This document shows, one piece after another, positions 17,498-28,162 of a stretch of DNA of 56,856 bases (within the stretch, counting starts at the first letter, position 1; every line of letters begins with the position of its first letter). Source of the DNA: Collinsella aerofaciens (GTDB lineage Bacteria; Actinomycetota; Coriobacteriia; Coriobacteriales; Coriobacteriaceae). The translations under genes were made by a program, and so were the position numbers. Below the pieces are notes generated by a model. That model saw only the letters and a list, made by a program, of their open reading frames with translations, was not told where the DNA came from and did no database searches. The DNA lies in the NCBI RefSeq assembly GCF_015554145.1, contig NZ_JADNHZ010000018.1:1-56856 (forward strand), read 5' to 3'.

Positions 17498-20400
17498 ATG
17501 CAGGCAGATTCCGCTCAGCAGCAGGGCCTTTATCGCCCCGAATTCGACCACGATGCATGTGGCATCGGCGCGCTTGCCGATATCAACGGTGAGCGCCATC
17601 ACCAGATTCTGGACGATGCACTGTCCATTCTGGTCAACTTGGAGCACCGCGGCGGTACGGGACTCGAGAAGAACACCGGCGACGGTGCCGGTATCCTGTT
17701 CCAGGTTCCGCATCACTTTTTCCGCAAAGAGGCTCAAAAGTGCGGCCAGATTCTGCCGGCAGAGGGCGACTATGGCGTGGCCATGCTGTTCTTCCCGCAG
17801 GACGACAAGGGCGTAGAGGATGCCCGTCGCGTGTTTGAGGAGGGCTGCGCCGAGGCCGGCGTGCCGCTGCTCTTTTGGCGCGAGGTGCCCGTCGACCCGC
17901 ACGACCTGGGCGAGACGGCACGCGCCTGCATGCCCACCATTCTGCAAGCCTTTCTGGGCCGCCCCGACGATACGCCGGCGGGTGACGCCTTCGAGCGCCG
18001 TCTGTACGTATGCCGTCGCACTATCGAGAAGAAGGCCGATGCCGAGTTTGCCCTGCGAGACAAGATCTTCTACGTGTGCTCCATGAGCTCGCGCACCATC
18101 GTGTACAAGGGCATGCTGGTCGCCACGCAGATGCGCCGCTTCTTCATCGACCTCAACGACGCCGCCGTCAAGACGGCCGTGGCGCTCGTCCACTCGCGCT
18201 ACTCCACCAACACCACGCCCAGCTGGGAGCGTGCGCACCCTAACCGCTTTATCATCCACAACGGCGAGATCAACACCCTCAAGGGCAACGTCAACTGGAT
18301 TCGCGCCCGCGAACCCAACCTGTACAGCCCCGTGTTGCAGCACGATCTTGAGTGTGTGATGCCCATCATCAACCGCGAGGGTTCCGACTCCGCGATTCTG
18401 GACAACGTGCTCGAGTTTTTGGTCATGAACGGCCGTCCGCTCACGCGTGCCGCATCCATGCTGCTACCCGAGCCGTGGGACCACAACGACAATCTGAGCG
18501 AGGAACGCCGCGCCTACGACGCCTACCAGTCCATGCTCATGGAGCCGTGGGACGGCCCGGCGGCCATCGCCTTTACCGACGGTCGCACGCTGGGCGCCGC
18601 CCTCGATCGCAACGGCCTGCGCCCCGCTCGTTACTACGTGACGCGCGACGGTCGCTTTATGCTGGCAAGCGAGGTGGGCACCATCGAGGTGAGCCCCGAG
18701 AACATCCTGACGAGCGGCTGCTTGGGACCGGGCCAGATGCTCGAGGTCGACTTTGCCCGCGGGCGCGTCATCTACAATGACGAGCTGCGCGCCCGTTACG
18801 CCAAGGAAAAGCCCTACCGTGATTGGATTGCCGAGGAGACGCTGACCGTCGACGCGCTCGATGAGCCCGCCGCGCCCGCGTCCGCCGAGGATGCCGAGGT
18901 GCCCGCCGCTGTGCGCATGGCCAAGCTCGGCTACCACTGGGATGACGTCGATGAGGTCGTGCGTCCCATGGCCCAGCAGGGCAAGGCCCCGCTCGCCTCG
19001 ATGGGCATCGACGCGCCGCTGGCTTGTCTGTCCAAGAAGACGCGTTCGTTCTTCGACTATTTCTATCAGCTGTTCGCTCAGGTCACGAACCCGCCCATCG
19101 ATGCCCTTCGCGAGCACATGGTGACTTCGACCACGCTCTACCTGGGCAACCACGGCAACCTGCTCGAGGATTCCCGTACGGCCTGCCAGCTGGTTCGCCT
19201 GGAGCGTCCGCTGCTGAGCGAGGAGGAGTTCGACCGCATTTGCGCCATCGACCGCGTGGGCTTTAAGACTCGCCGTTTCCGTGCCGTCTACCGTCGTGAC
19301 GCCGGCGAGGGCGCGCTGCAGGCTGCGCTCAAGCAGCTTGCAGAGGACGTTGAGGCTGCGGTCCGCGACGGCGTGAACATCGTGGTGTTGAGCGATCGTG
19401 CCGCTGCGGGCGAGGTGCCCGTGCCGTCGCTGCTCGCCGTGGGCTGTGTGCACAACCACCTGATTCGCGCTGGCGTGCGTACCTTTGCCGACATCGTGGT
19501 GGAGTGCGGCGATGCCGTGTCCCCGCACGACTTTGCGGCGCTGGTGGGCTACTCCGCAAGCGGCATCTATCCGTACAATGCGCATGCGTGCATCCGCGAC
19601 TTGGCAGCACGCGGCGACCTGGACGTGACGGCCGAGCAGGGCATCGACAACTACAACAAGGCCGCGACGGCGGGTATCGTCTCCATCATGTCCAAGATGG
19701 GTATCTCCACGGTGCAGAGCTATCACTCCGCGCAGATTTTCGAGGCCGTCGGCTTTACTCCGGAGTTCGTCAACGCGTACTTCGCCGGCACGGTGAGCCG
19801 TGTGGGCGGTATGGGTGTCGAGGACGTTGAGCGCGAGCAAAACGAGCGCTATGACGCTGCGCTCGCCATCCTTAAAAGCCCGGCTCCCGATCAGCTGCCC
19901 ACGCTGGGCCTGACCAAGTGGCGCCCGCTCGGCGGCGAGGAACACCTCATCGACCCCCAGGCCGTCTACCTGCTGCAGAACGCCTGCCGTGAGGACAGCT
20001 ACGACACCTTTAAGGAGTACAGCGCCCGCCTGCACCGCACCGGCCGTGCCGTGCGTCTGCGCGACTTGCTCGACTTTGATGCCAGCGGCCGCACGCCGGT
20101 TTCGCTCGACGAGGTCGAGCCCGCGCTCAACATCGTCCGCCGCTTTAACACCGGCGCCATGTCGTACGGCTCCATCAGCAAGGAAGCACACGAGTGCATG
20201 GCCATCGCCATGAACCGCCTGCACGGCCGTTCCAACTCCGGCGAGGGCGGTGAGGATCCGCGTCGCGAGACCCCGCTGGCTAACGGTGATTCCAAGAACT
20301 CCGCGATCAAGCAGGTGGCAAGTGCGCGCTTTGGCGTGACGAGCCGCTACCTGTGCAGCGCCTTCGAGATTCAGATCAAGATGGCCCAGGGCGCCAAGCC

Positions 20401-22195
20401 CGGCGAGGGTGGCCACCTGCCCGGCAAGAAGGTCTACCCCTGGATTGCCGAGGTCCGTCAGTCCACGCCCGGCATCGGCCTGATCTCGCCTCCGCCGCAT
20501 CACGACATTTACTCCATCGAAGACCTGGCCGAGCTCATCTTTGACCTTAAGAACGCCAACCCTGGCGCACGCGTGTCGGTCAAGCTGGTCAGCGAGGCCG
20601 GCGTCGGCACCATCGCCACCGGTGTGGCCAAGGGCGCTGCCGACAAGATCTTGATCAGCGGCCACAATGGCGGCTCGGGTGCCGCTGCTCGCGATTCGAT
20701 CTGGCACGCCGGTCTGCCGCTGGAGCTTGGCCTTGCCGAGGCCCAGCAGACGCTGCTGCAAAACGGCCTGCGCTCGCGCGTGGTGCTCGAGGCCGACGGC
20801 AAGCTCATGGACGGCACCGATGTTGCCGTCGCCTGCCTGCTGGGCGCCGAGGAGTTTGGCTTTGCGACCATGCCGCTCATCTCGATGGGCTGCCTCATGC
20901 AGCGCGACTGCCAGCAGGATACCTGCCCCGCCGGCATCGCCACGCAAAACTGCCGCCTGCGTCGCGGCTTCCGCGGCAAGCCCGAGCACGTCGAGCACTT
21001 TATGCTCTTTGTTGCCGAGCAACTGCGCGAGGTCATGGCGAGCCTGGGCTTCCGCACCGTCGACGAGATGGTCGGCCATCCCGAGTGCTTGCGCCAGATT
21101 GAGGTCCCGGGCAACCGTAAGGCCAACCTGCTCGATCTGTCGCCCGTGCTGGCGAGCGCGACCTGCGAGTTCGGTGCCCATATCCCGGGTGCCGACGGTC
21201 GTCACTTCCTGCCGCAGATGGCCGCGGACAGCGAGCTCGACAAGACGCTCGACTCCACGCTGTTCGTGCCCTATACGGCCGATGCCCGTGCCCACTTGCG
21301 TCCGATTCGCTTCCGCGCTGATATCGCCAACGTCAACCGTTGCGTGGGCACCATCCTGGGTAACGCGGTGACCAAGGCACATCCCGAGGGCCTGCCCGTC
21401 GGCTCCATCACCATCGATTGCGATGGATCGGCCGGTCAGAGCTTTGGCGCCTTCCTGCCGCGCGGCATTACGCTCAACGTGTGCGGCGACGCCAACGACT
21501 ACTTTGGCAAGGGCCTTTCGGGCGGCGAGGTGTCGGTGCGCCCCAACCCGCATGCGACCTATAAGTTCGACGAAAACATCATCGTGGGCAACGTTGCGTT
21601 CTTTGGCGCCACGAGCGGCCGTGGCTTCATCAACGGCCTGGCCGGCCAGCGCTTTGGCGTACGCAACTCCGGTGCCACCGTGGTGGTCGAGGGTTGCGGC
21701 AACCACGGTTGCGAGTACATGACGGGTGGCCTGGCGCTCATCCTGGGCGAGGTCGGGCAGAACTTCGCTGCCGGCATGACGGGTGGCGTGGCTTATGTCT
21801 TTGACCAGTACGGCACGCTCGATGCCCGCGTGAACCACGAGAGCGTTGAGCTCAAGGCCCCGACTGCCGGCGAGCTGGCGCAGATTCGCGAGCTCATCCA
21901 GGAGCACGTGGACGCGACGCAGAGCCCGCGCGGCATCAAGCTGCTCTACAGCTTTGAGACGATGAGCAAGCACTTTGTGAAGGTCATTCCGACCGAGTAC
22001 GAGCGTGTGCTGGCGATTGTCGCCGCGAGCGAGGCTGCCGGCAAGACACATGCGCAGGCAGAGGAGCTGGCGTTTGACATCGTGACCGGTCGCGCGAGCG
22101 CCGCGGATGTCGCTCGCTTCGATATTGCGGGCGGTGCTGCGGGTGCTGCGTCCGTGGACGCCAGCTCTGTTGCTTCGACCAAGAAGGAGGCGTAA
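17498..22195 (+). CDS. gltB: Glutamate synthase, large subunit
   Basis: Makes two glutamates from glutamine and 2-oxoglutarate together with GltD. The 1565-aa protein has the class II amidotransferase domain first, with Cys21 in DACGIG becoming the N-terminal nucleophile after removal of a 20-residue propeptide. The central and FMN-binding synthase domains follow, with SGHNGGSGAAARDSIWHAGLPLE and the 3Fe-4S cysteines MGCLMQRDCQQDTCPAGIA. The C-terminal GXGXG beta-helix (GLAGQRFGVRNSGATVVVEG) is last. ATG 17498 follows AGGGGAGGA. The gltD start is 6 bp after the stop. Confidence 0.97.
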   Translation: MQADSAQQQGLYRPEFDHDACGIGALADINGERHHQILDDALSILVNLEHRGGTGLEKNTGDGAGILFQVPHHFFRKEAQKCGQILPAEGDYGVAMLFFPQDDKGVEDARRVFEEGCAEAGVPLLFWREVPVDPHDLGETARACMPTILQAFLGRPDDTPAGDAFERRLYVCRRTIEKKADAEFALRDKIFYVCSMSSRTIVYKGMLVATQMRRFFIDLNDAAVKTAVALVHSRYSTNTTPSWERAHPNRFIIHNGEINTLKGNVNWIRAREPNLYSPVLQHDLECVMPIINREGSDSAILDNVLEFLVMNGRPLTRAASMLLPEPWDHNDNLSEERRAYDAYQSMLMEPWDGPAAIAFTDGRTLGAALDRNGLRPARYYVTRDGRFMLASEVGTIEVSPENILTSGCLGPGQMLEVDFARGRVIYNDELRARYAKEKPYRDWIAEETLTVDALDEPAAPASAEDAEVPAAVRMAKLGYHWDDVDEVVRPMAQQGKAPLASMGIDAPLACLSKKTRSFFDYFYQLFAQVTNPPIDALREHMVTSTTLYLGNHGNLLEDSRTACQLVRLERPLLSEEEFDRICAIDRVGFKTRRFRAVYRRDAGEGALQAALKQLAEDVEAAVRDGVNIVVLSDRAAAGEVPVPSLLAVGCVHNHLIRAGVRTFADIVVECGDAVSPHDFAALVGYSASGIYPYNAHACIRDLAARGDLDVTAEQGIDNYNKAATAGIVSIMSKMGISTVQSYHSAQIFEAVGFTPEFVNAYFAGTVSRVGGMGVEDVEREQNERYDAALAILKSPAPDQLPTLGLTKWRPLGGEEHLIDPQAVYLLQNACREDSYDTFKEYSARLHRTGRAVRLRDLLDFDASGRTPVSLDEVEPALNIVRRFNTGAMSYGSISKEAHECMAIAMNRLHGRSNSGEGGEDPRRETPLANGDSKNSAIKQVASARFGVTSRYLCSAFEIQIKMAQGAKPGEGGHLPGKKVYPWIAEVRQSTPGIGLISPPPHHDIYSIEDLAELIFDLKNANPGARVSVKLVSEAGVGTIATGVAKGAADKILISGHNGGSGAAARDSIWHAGLPLELGLAEAQQTLLQNGLRSRVVLEADGKLMDGTDVAVACLLGAEEFGFATMPLISMGCLMQRDCQQDTCPAGIATQNCRLRRGFRGKPEHVEHFMLFVAEQLREVMASLGFRTVDEMVGHPECLRQIEVPGNRKANLLDLSPVLASATCEFGAHIPGADGRHFLPQMAADSELDKTLDSTLFVPYTADARAHLRPIRFRADIANVNRCVGTILGNAVTKAHPEGLPVGSITIDCDGSAGQSFGAFLPRGITLNVCGDANDYFGKGLSGGEVSVRPNPHATYKFDENIIVGNVAFFGATSGRGFINGLAGQRFGVRNSGATVVVEGCGNHGCEYMTGGLALILGEVGQNFAAGMTGGVAYVFDQYGTLDARVNHESVELKAPTAGELAQIRELIQEHVDATQSPRGIKLLYSFETMSKHFVKVIPTEYERVLAIVAASEAAGKTHAQAEELAFDIVTGRASAADVARFDIAGGAAGAASVDASSVASTKKEA

Positions 22196-22200
22196 GTGCC

Positions 22201-23682
<1,482 letters not shown>

Positions 23683-23723
23683 AGTAGTCACGGAGATATT
23701 CAGCAATCGAATCGGCAAGGGCT

Positions 23724-23785
23724 GTCCCTAACTGCCGGCACAAAAGGAACGTCCCTAAGTGCCGGCAGTTAGGGACGTTCCTTTT
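23724..23785. repeat. GTCCC-family element with two overlapping hairpins after gltD
   Basis: Arm GTCCCTAACTGCCGGCAC (23724-23741) pairs with 23759-23776, and arm AAAAGGAACGTCCCTAA (23742-23758) pairs with 23769-23785. The two 3' arms overlap, so only one of the two perfect hairpins (18 and 17 bp) can form at once. The element ends in CCTTTT and may terminate gltBD transcription. A shortened relative lies at 39812-39858. Confidence 0.75.
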
Positions 23786-24106
23786 CCATCGGCATTTGGG
23801 GACACTCCTTGCGGATTTCCGAGCAGTTTGCTCGTTTGTCGACGTGCGGGTGTTCATTTGTCGACTTCTTGGGCTGTGGTCACCTGTTGTTTATGTGGTG
23901 GCTGCGGGCATCTGGCTCAAAAGGGCGGGTTGGCCGTCGATGTTTACCTGCGGTTTTGTTGCGGCGCGCATTTTCGGTCAAGCTTTTCGTCAAGTGTTTG
24001 GTCAGCATCTGGTTTGCAGCCGGAGGCCTATTTTGCCCGCGCTGGTCGTGGCTGCCCACCCTCCTCGTAAGCTCAAATTGAGGTCCATCAGTTTGAGGAG
24101 GATGCC
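23786..24106. other. Intergenic stretch without a convincing gene
   Basis: Between the element after gltD and the next gene there are only short frames with no ribosome-binding site. One frame starting at 23796 has a hydrophobic middle (SPVVYVVAAGIWL) but ends in low-quality sequence, so it could be a remnant of a membrane protein or chance. GTTTGTCGAC / ATTTGTCGAC occurs as a direct repeat near 23835-23867. Confidence 0.5.
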
Positions 24107-24814
24107 ATGACTGACCACGCTTTTGACCGAGCAGAGCTGGCTGAAGCCGTCGGCAACGATATTGCCGACATGGCCCATTTTTGGATGCTGCGGAAGTTTC
24201 AATTCCTGGAGCCGGCGCGCGAACAGTTCGAGATCATTGTCGACCCGTGGCTCAGCTATTGCACCGAGCCTTCGCAAAACGAAATCATGGCCTACAACAT
24301 GGCGTTTACCGATTGGCTGCTGTTTGAGCGCCCCTATCGCCATGGCAAAACGCTGCTCGAGCTATATGTTGACGAGCCGCCGGCATCGCTTTCGCCTGCC
24401 TCGCTCAAGCGGCTCGAGCAGGTACGCGACACGCAGTATTTCTCGCGCTTTGGCATTTTGGACAAGGATCCTGCGTCCGGCATGGTCGTGCTGAAGGACA
24501 CGCGCACCGATCATCGCTTTGATGTCTACGATCCGCATATCGTGCAGAAGGAGCACTGGAGTGACGGCGCGATTGCGGTGCGCCTCGCCTGCGTCGATGA
24601 TGTCTGGCTTACGGCGGGACAGCTCTACCTGTATGACATCGCGCGGCTGAGCGATACGGCGGTCGATGGGCCGGGTGCGGTGCATCCGGAGGACCTGCAG
24701 GACGGCTTTGACACCTCGTGCATCAGCTTCTTCTTGCGTCTGGTCCGCGACATCATGGGCGCCCAGGGGCGTTACGTAAAGTCGCTCAATATTTACGAGC
24801 AAGAATGGGAGTAG
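24107..24814 (+). CDS. Hypothetical protein, unknown family
   Basis: A 235-aa soluble protein that I do not recognise. It opens MTDHAFDRAELAEAVGNDIADMAHFWMLRKFQFLEPAREQF, contains many aromatic and acidic residues and a segment FDVYDPHIVQKEHWSDGAIAVRLACVDDVWLTAGQLYLYD that could be a beta-rich sensor or binding domain. No signal peptide, membrane helix or metal motif is visible. AGGAGGATGCC places the start at ATG 24107. It is monocistronic and lies 41 bp upstream of repeat array A3. Confidence 0.75.
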   Translation: MTDHAFDRAELAEAVGNDIADMAHFWMLRKFQFLEPAREQFEIIVDPWLSYCTEPSQNEIMAYNMAFTDWLLFERPYRHGKTLLELYVDEPPASLSPASLKRLEQVRDTQYFSRFGILDKDPASGMVVLKDTRTDHRFDVYDPHIVQKEHWSDGAIAVRLACVDDVWLTAGQLYLYDIARLSDTAVDGPGAVHPEDLQDGFDTSCISFFLRLVRDIMGAQGRYVKSLNIYEQEWE

Positions 24815-24854
24815 GGGATGGGCGGTTGTCGCCTGCCTCGCCTTCTGCCTTTAT

Positions 24855-25071
24855 GTCTCGATCTGTAACGTTTGGGGACAAAAAACCGGTCTACCTGTTA
24901 CGGATCGAGACGAATGCTTGGGCGCCGCTGGTTTGTCTCAATCTGTAACGTTTAGGGGTCTGGAGAACGGTTTACTGTTACAGATCGAGACGTTTGGCGT
25001 CTGGCTGGGGGAATGTCTCAATCTGTAACATCAACAGGCCAAAAATCGGTCTTCCTGTTACAGATCAAGAC
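24855..25071 (+). repeat. Palindromic repeat array A3 (3 units, 80-bp period)
   Basis: Units start at 24855, 24935 and 25015, each 57 bp with 23-bp spacers. Arms are less well matched than in A1/A2: unit 1 has GTTACGGATCGAGAC on the right, and units 2 and 3 have CAATC on the left but GATCG or GATCA on the right. The array ends 20 bp before the GTG start of the nuclease-like gene, so its last hairpin would lie at the promoter or 5' leader of that gene. Confidence 0.9.
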
Positions 25072-25091
25072 ATTTGTCGGCGGAGGCAACG

Positions 25092-26168
25092 GTGACGATG
25101 GTCCATTTGTCCGATGTGGTGGTGATGGAAGTGTCTAATACCGTTTTCAAGCACAAGCATACGACTCGCAACACGTTGGCGCGGAATAGGATGCTCGCGC
25201 GACTCACGGAGGCGACCGAGCAAGGTGCGCTGCTCGCAACGCACGACAATGCCGAGCTCATGTGGCTGCGGCGCCATGTGGGCACAGACGATATTGCGGA
25301 GCCCGAATCGCACCTATTCTGTTTTCAGCATGAATGGGATGCGTTGACGCCGCCGGAGCGGGTGCGGTGGACCATCAAGGGGCTTGCGGAGTTTCACCCC
25401 GATTGGGCGTTTTGGGGGTATGACGCCGCGCTGATATGGGGTCTGGAGGTGCCGAATGATCTGCTCGGGCCGCGTTACTTGGTCAAGACGGGTTGTTCGG
25501 TGGCGTTGAGTACGGGATATAGGCTGCTGCGTCCGCAGGCGGCGGGTGCGCTTGAGCGCGTCGACGGCGTGCAAGTGACGCCGTTTTGGCGCACGGTGGA
25601 GGATTGTCTGCTGCGTGCGCCGTTTTCGTATGGTCTGGCGATCGCCGATTCTGCGTTGCGGGCGAAGGGCATGTCGCGCGACGACCTGTGCGAGCGTCTC
25701 CGCTCCGATTGCGAGGGCAGACGCGGGTATCGCAGGGCTCAGGTGGTCGCGTCGTATGCGGACGGGCTGTCCGAAAACGGTGGCGAGTCTCGGTTCCGAG
25801 CGTTCTTTATTGCATACGGTTTTCCGGTTCCGGAGTTGCAGGTGGAGTTTCGCGATCCGCTCGATTCGAGCCAGGTGTTTCGGGTCGATTATTTCTGGAG
25901 GCTCGAGGACGGGACGTGCGTGATTGGCGAGCTCGACGGAAAGGGGAAGTATACCTTGCAGAACGGCGAGGGTCGGGAGTCGGTCGACCCGTTCGTGGCA
26001 GAGCGTCAGCGGGAATCTCATCTGACAATGCTCGGGTACAAGGTGCTTCGGTTCACGTTTGATGAACTCAAGAACCCGGGGAAGCTGGCTGAAAAAATGA
26101 GGCTGGCGGGTATTTCGCAGCGGGCCGATTTGGCTGAACAATGGAAGCGTCAGTGGTATGGGCACTGA
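25092..26168 (+). CDS. AbiEi-like protein with C-terminal DUF559/PD-(D/E)XK-type nuclease domain
   Basis: A 358-aa protein. The N-terminal half (LTPPERVRWTIKGLAEFHPDWAFWGYDAALIWGLEVP) resembles the AbiEi/CTP regulator module of type IV toxin-antitoxin antitoxins. The C-terminal third has a Vsr/DUF559-like arrangement: GGESRFRAFF, then RVDYFWRLEDG, then IGELDGKGKYT, then ERQRESHLTMLGYKVLRFTFDEL. This gives the E, D and E-x-K residues expected of a restriction-like nuclease fold. Activity is inferred, not known. GGAGG (25082-25086) supports GTG 25092; ATG 25098 is an alternative. It is the only gene between repeat arrays A3 and A4, 20 and 41 bp from them. No AbiEii toxin gene is adjacent. Confidence 0.8.
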   Translation: MTMVHLSDVVVMEVSNTVFKHKHTTRNTLARNRMLARLTEATEQGALLATHDNAELMWLRRHVGTDDIAEPESHLFCFQHEWDALTPPERVRWTIKGLAEFHPDWAFWGYDAALIWGLEVPNDLLGPRYLVKTGCSVALSTGYRLLRPQAAGALERVDGVQVTPFWRTVEDCLLRAPFSYGLAIADSALRAKGMSRDDLCERLRSDCEGRRGYRRAQVVASYADGLSENGGESRFRAFFIAYGFPVPELQVEFRDPLDSSQVFRVDYFWRLEDGTCVIGELDGKGKYTLQNGEGRESVDPFVAERQRESHLTMLGYKVLRFTFDELKNPGKLAEKMRLAGISQRADLAEQWKRQWYGH

Positions 26169-26209
26169 GGGGTACGACTAACGCGGATGTGGTTGTTCCG
26201 GACGAGTTT

Positions 26210-26507
26210 GTCTCAATCTGTAACAACAAGGGATCGTTTGGCCTCGTAACTGTTACAGATCAAGACAAAAGGTTGGCTACCGCTAAAAGATCTCAATCTG
26301 TAACATCTAGAGGCCGAAAATCTGTCTACTTGTTACAGATTTAGACGTTTGACGACGGTGCTGGAGAATATCTCGATCTGTAACATCTGACGGCCAAAAT
26401 TCGACCTAACTGTTACAGATCGAGACAAAGGTTGGACGCGGTGCCGAAAGATCTCGATCTGTAACATTTGGAAGGGTAAAGACGGTCTATCTGTTACAGA
26501 TCGAGAC
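26210..26507 (+). repeat. Palindromic repeat array A4 (4 units, 80-81-bp period)
   Basis: Units start at 26210, 26290, 26370 and 26451, all 57 bp. Units 3 and 4 have perfect arms; unit 2 changes both arms partly (CAATC / GATTT). The centre of unit 1 is T-rich and ends GTAACT, which reads like the reverse orientation of the other centres. First and third spacers are similar to each other (both contain AAAGGTTGG). The array begins 41 bp after the nuclease-like gene and ends 151 bp before the amidohydrolase start; the 490-bp gap holds nothing else recognisable. Confidence 0.9.
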
Positions 26508-26658
26508 ATGTTGCTGGAACGACAGAAGCATCGCTGCACTGGCCTGTTTGTTCTCACGCCCTTCTCTTCCTCCCGTTAGCCGATATGTCCGCAGTAACCC
26601 TGTCGCGCTGGGTGATAATGGACAAATGTTCAAGTTAATCGTGAGGGAGGAGCTCGAT

Positions 26659-28029
26659 ATGGCATCTGCCGATCGTTCTACGTTGTTTATCAATGCGACC
26701 ATTCTGGATGGTTCGGAACATATGGAGCCGCAACCCGATATGGCCGTGACTGTTGAGCGCGGCGTCATCACCTGGATGGGGCCGAGTGCTGTGGCACAGG
26801 CGCCTGCAGGTGCCGAGGTTATCGACCTGGGTGGTGCGTATCTCATGCCCGGTCTCATCAATATGCACGTGCACCTGTGCGGTTCGGGCAAGCCTGTCTC
26901 GGCCGGCGATGCGGGAGCGCTGATGAAGAAACTCGATAATCCCGTGGGCCGTGCCATCGTCCGCCGCATCCTCAAGGGCAGTGCCCAGCAGCAGCTGGCA
27001 AGCGGCGTGACCACGGTGCGCGGCGCGGGCGACCCGTTGTTTGCCGACATTGCCGTGCGCGACGCTATCGACGCCGGCAAGTATCAGGGTCCGCGCCTGG
27101 TAGCGCCGGGAACGGGCGTCACGGTGCCGGGCGGCCATGGCGCGGGCTTGTTCGCCCAGGTGGCCAACAGCCCCGTCGAGGCAGCCGAGCAGGTGCGCGA
27201 TCTGTATGCGCGCGGTGCCGATGTCATTAAGCTGTTCGTAACGGGCGGTGTGTTCGATGCGACCGAGGTGGGCGAGCCGGGCGTGCTGCGTATGCCGGTG
27301 GAGGTTGCCGCGGCGGCGTGCAAGGCGGCGCACGAGGTGGGTCTGCCGGTTATGGCTCATGTCGAGAGCACCGAGGGCGTGAAGGCCGCGCTTGAGGCCG
27401 GGGTCGACACGATCGAGCACGGTGCCCCGATGACGCCCGAGATCCTGGAGCTGTATCGCGGCGCCGCGGGCACACAGCTCGAGGGACGCGCGCCGAGCGT
27501 GACCTGCACGATCAGCCCGGCGCTGCCGTTTGTATTGCTCGACCCGGAAAAGACCCATTCGACCGATACACAAAAGAAGAACGGCGACATCGTGTGCTCG
27601 GGCATCATCGAGAGCGCCCGTGCCGCACTGGAAGCTGGCATTAAGGTGGGCCTGGGCACGGACTCAAGCTGCCCGTTCGTGACGCAGTACGACATGTGGC
27701 GTGAGGTTGCCTATTTTGCCAAGTATGTCGGTGTGAGCAACGCCTTCGCGCTGCATACGGCTACGCAAGTCAACGCCGAGCTGCTGGGGCTGGGCGGCGA
27801 GACCGGTACGATCGAGTGCGGCAAGGCCGCCGATATCCTGGTGACGCGCAAGAATCCGCTCGATGACCTGTGCGCTCTGCGTGAGCCGACGCATGTGATG
27901 TGTCGCGGTGATCTGGTACGCAAGCTCAAGGTGAAGCGTATTCCCGAGGTGGACGCCGAGCTCGACGCGATTATGGCCATGCCTGCCGAAGCGCTGGCTG
28001 AGGAGCTGGCCCGCGACGGTGTGGCGTAG
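26659..28029 (+). CDS. Amidohydrolase-superfamily protein
   Basis: A 456-aa metal-dependent hydrolase of the imidazolonepropionase-like/Xaa-Pro dipeptidase group. After a small N-terminal beta domain come the metal-binding NMHVHLCGSG motif, LPVMAHVESTEGVKAALEAGVDTIEHG with two further His, and the catalytic Asp in GLGTDSSCPF. The C-terminal GLGGETGTIECGKAADILVTRKNPLDDL stretch is typical. ATG 26659 is chosen because GGGAGGAG precedes it; upstream in-frame codons lack this. Its substrate cannot be told from sequence; no pathway genes are adjacent. Confidence 0.85.
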   Translation: MASADRSTLFINATILDGSEHMEPQPDMAVTVERGVITWMGPSAVAQAPAGAEVIDLGGAYLMPGLINMHVHLCGSGKPVSAGDAGALMKKLDNPVGRAIVRRILKGSAQQQLASGVTTVRGAGDPLFADIAVRDAIDAGKYQGPRLVAPGTGVTVPGGHGAGLFAQVANSPVEAAEQVRDLYARGADVIKLFVTGGVFDATEVGEPGVLRMPVEVAAAACKAAHEVGLPVMAHVESTEGVKAALEAGVDTIEHGAPMTPEILELYRGAAGTQLEGRAPSVTCTISPALPFVLLDPEKTHSTDTQKKNGDIVCSGIIESARAALEAGIKVGLGTDSSCPFVTQYDMWREVAYFAKYVGVSNAFALHTATQVNAELLGLGGETGTIECGKAADILVTRKNPLDDLCALREPTHVMCRGDLVRKLKVKRIPEVDAELDAIMAMPAEALAEELARDGVA

Positions 28030-28062
28030 ATGTGACAAAGGGGCAGCTCCGTTGCCGCATGC

Positions 28063-28100
28063 AAAAAGCCGAGGTCTCAACACGAGGCCTCGGCTTTTTT
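28063..28100. terminator. Terminator after the amidohydrolase
   Basis: AAAAAGCCGAGG / CCTCGGCTTTTTT, a perfect stem with A-run before and T-run after, so it could work in both directions between the amidohydrolase and the minus-strand gene that follows. Confidence 0.9.
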
Positions 28101-28122
28101 ATCGAACAAATACTTAAGATTT

Positions 28123-28151
28123 GGGACAAACAAACCTGATTAATTTGTCCC
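28123..28151. repeat. Small GGGACAAA / TTTGTCCC palindrome
   Basis: Arms GGGACAAA (28123-28130) and TTTGTCCC (28144-28151) around a 13-bp loop with CAAACCTGAT. It shares sequence with the larger GTCCC-family elements of the window and overlaps nothing coding. Confidence 0.6.
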
Positions 28152-28162
28152 GCGTGCGGGCG

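Noticed and set aside
23796-24110. Possible small membrane protein
   Set aside because: Hydrophobic stretch only; no ribosome-binding site, and overlapping frames are equally open.
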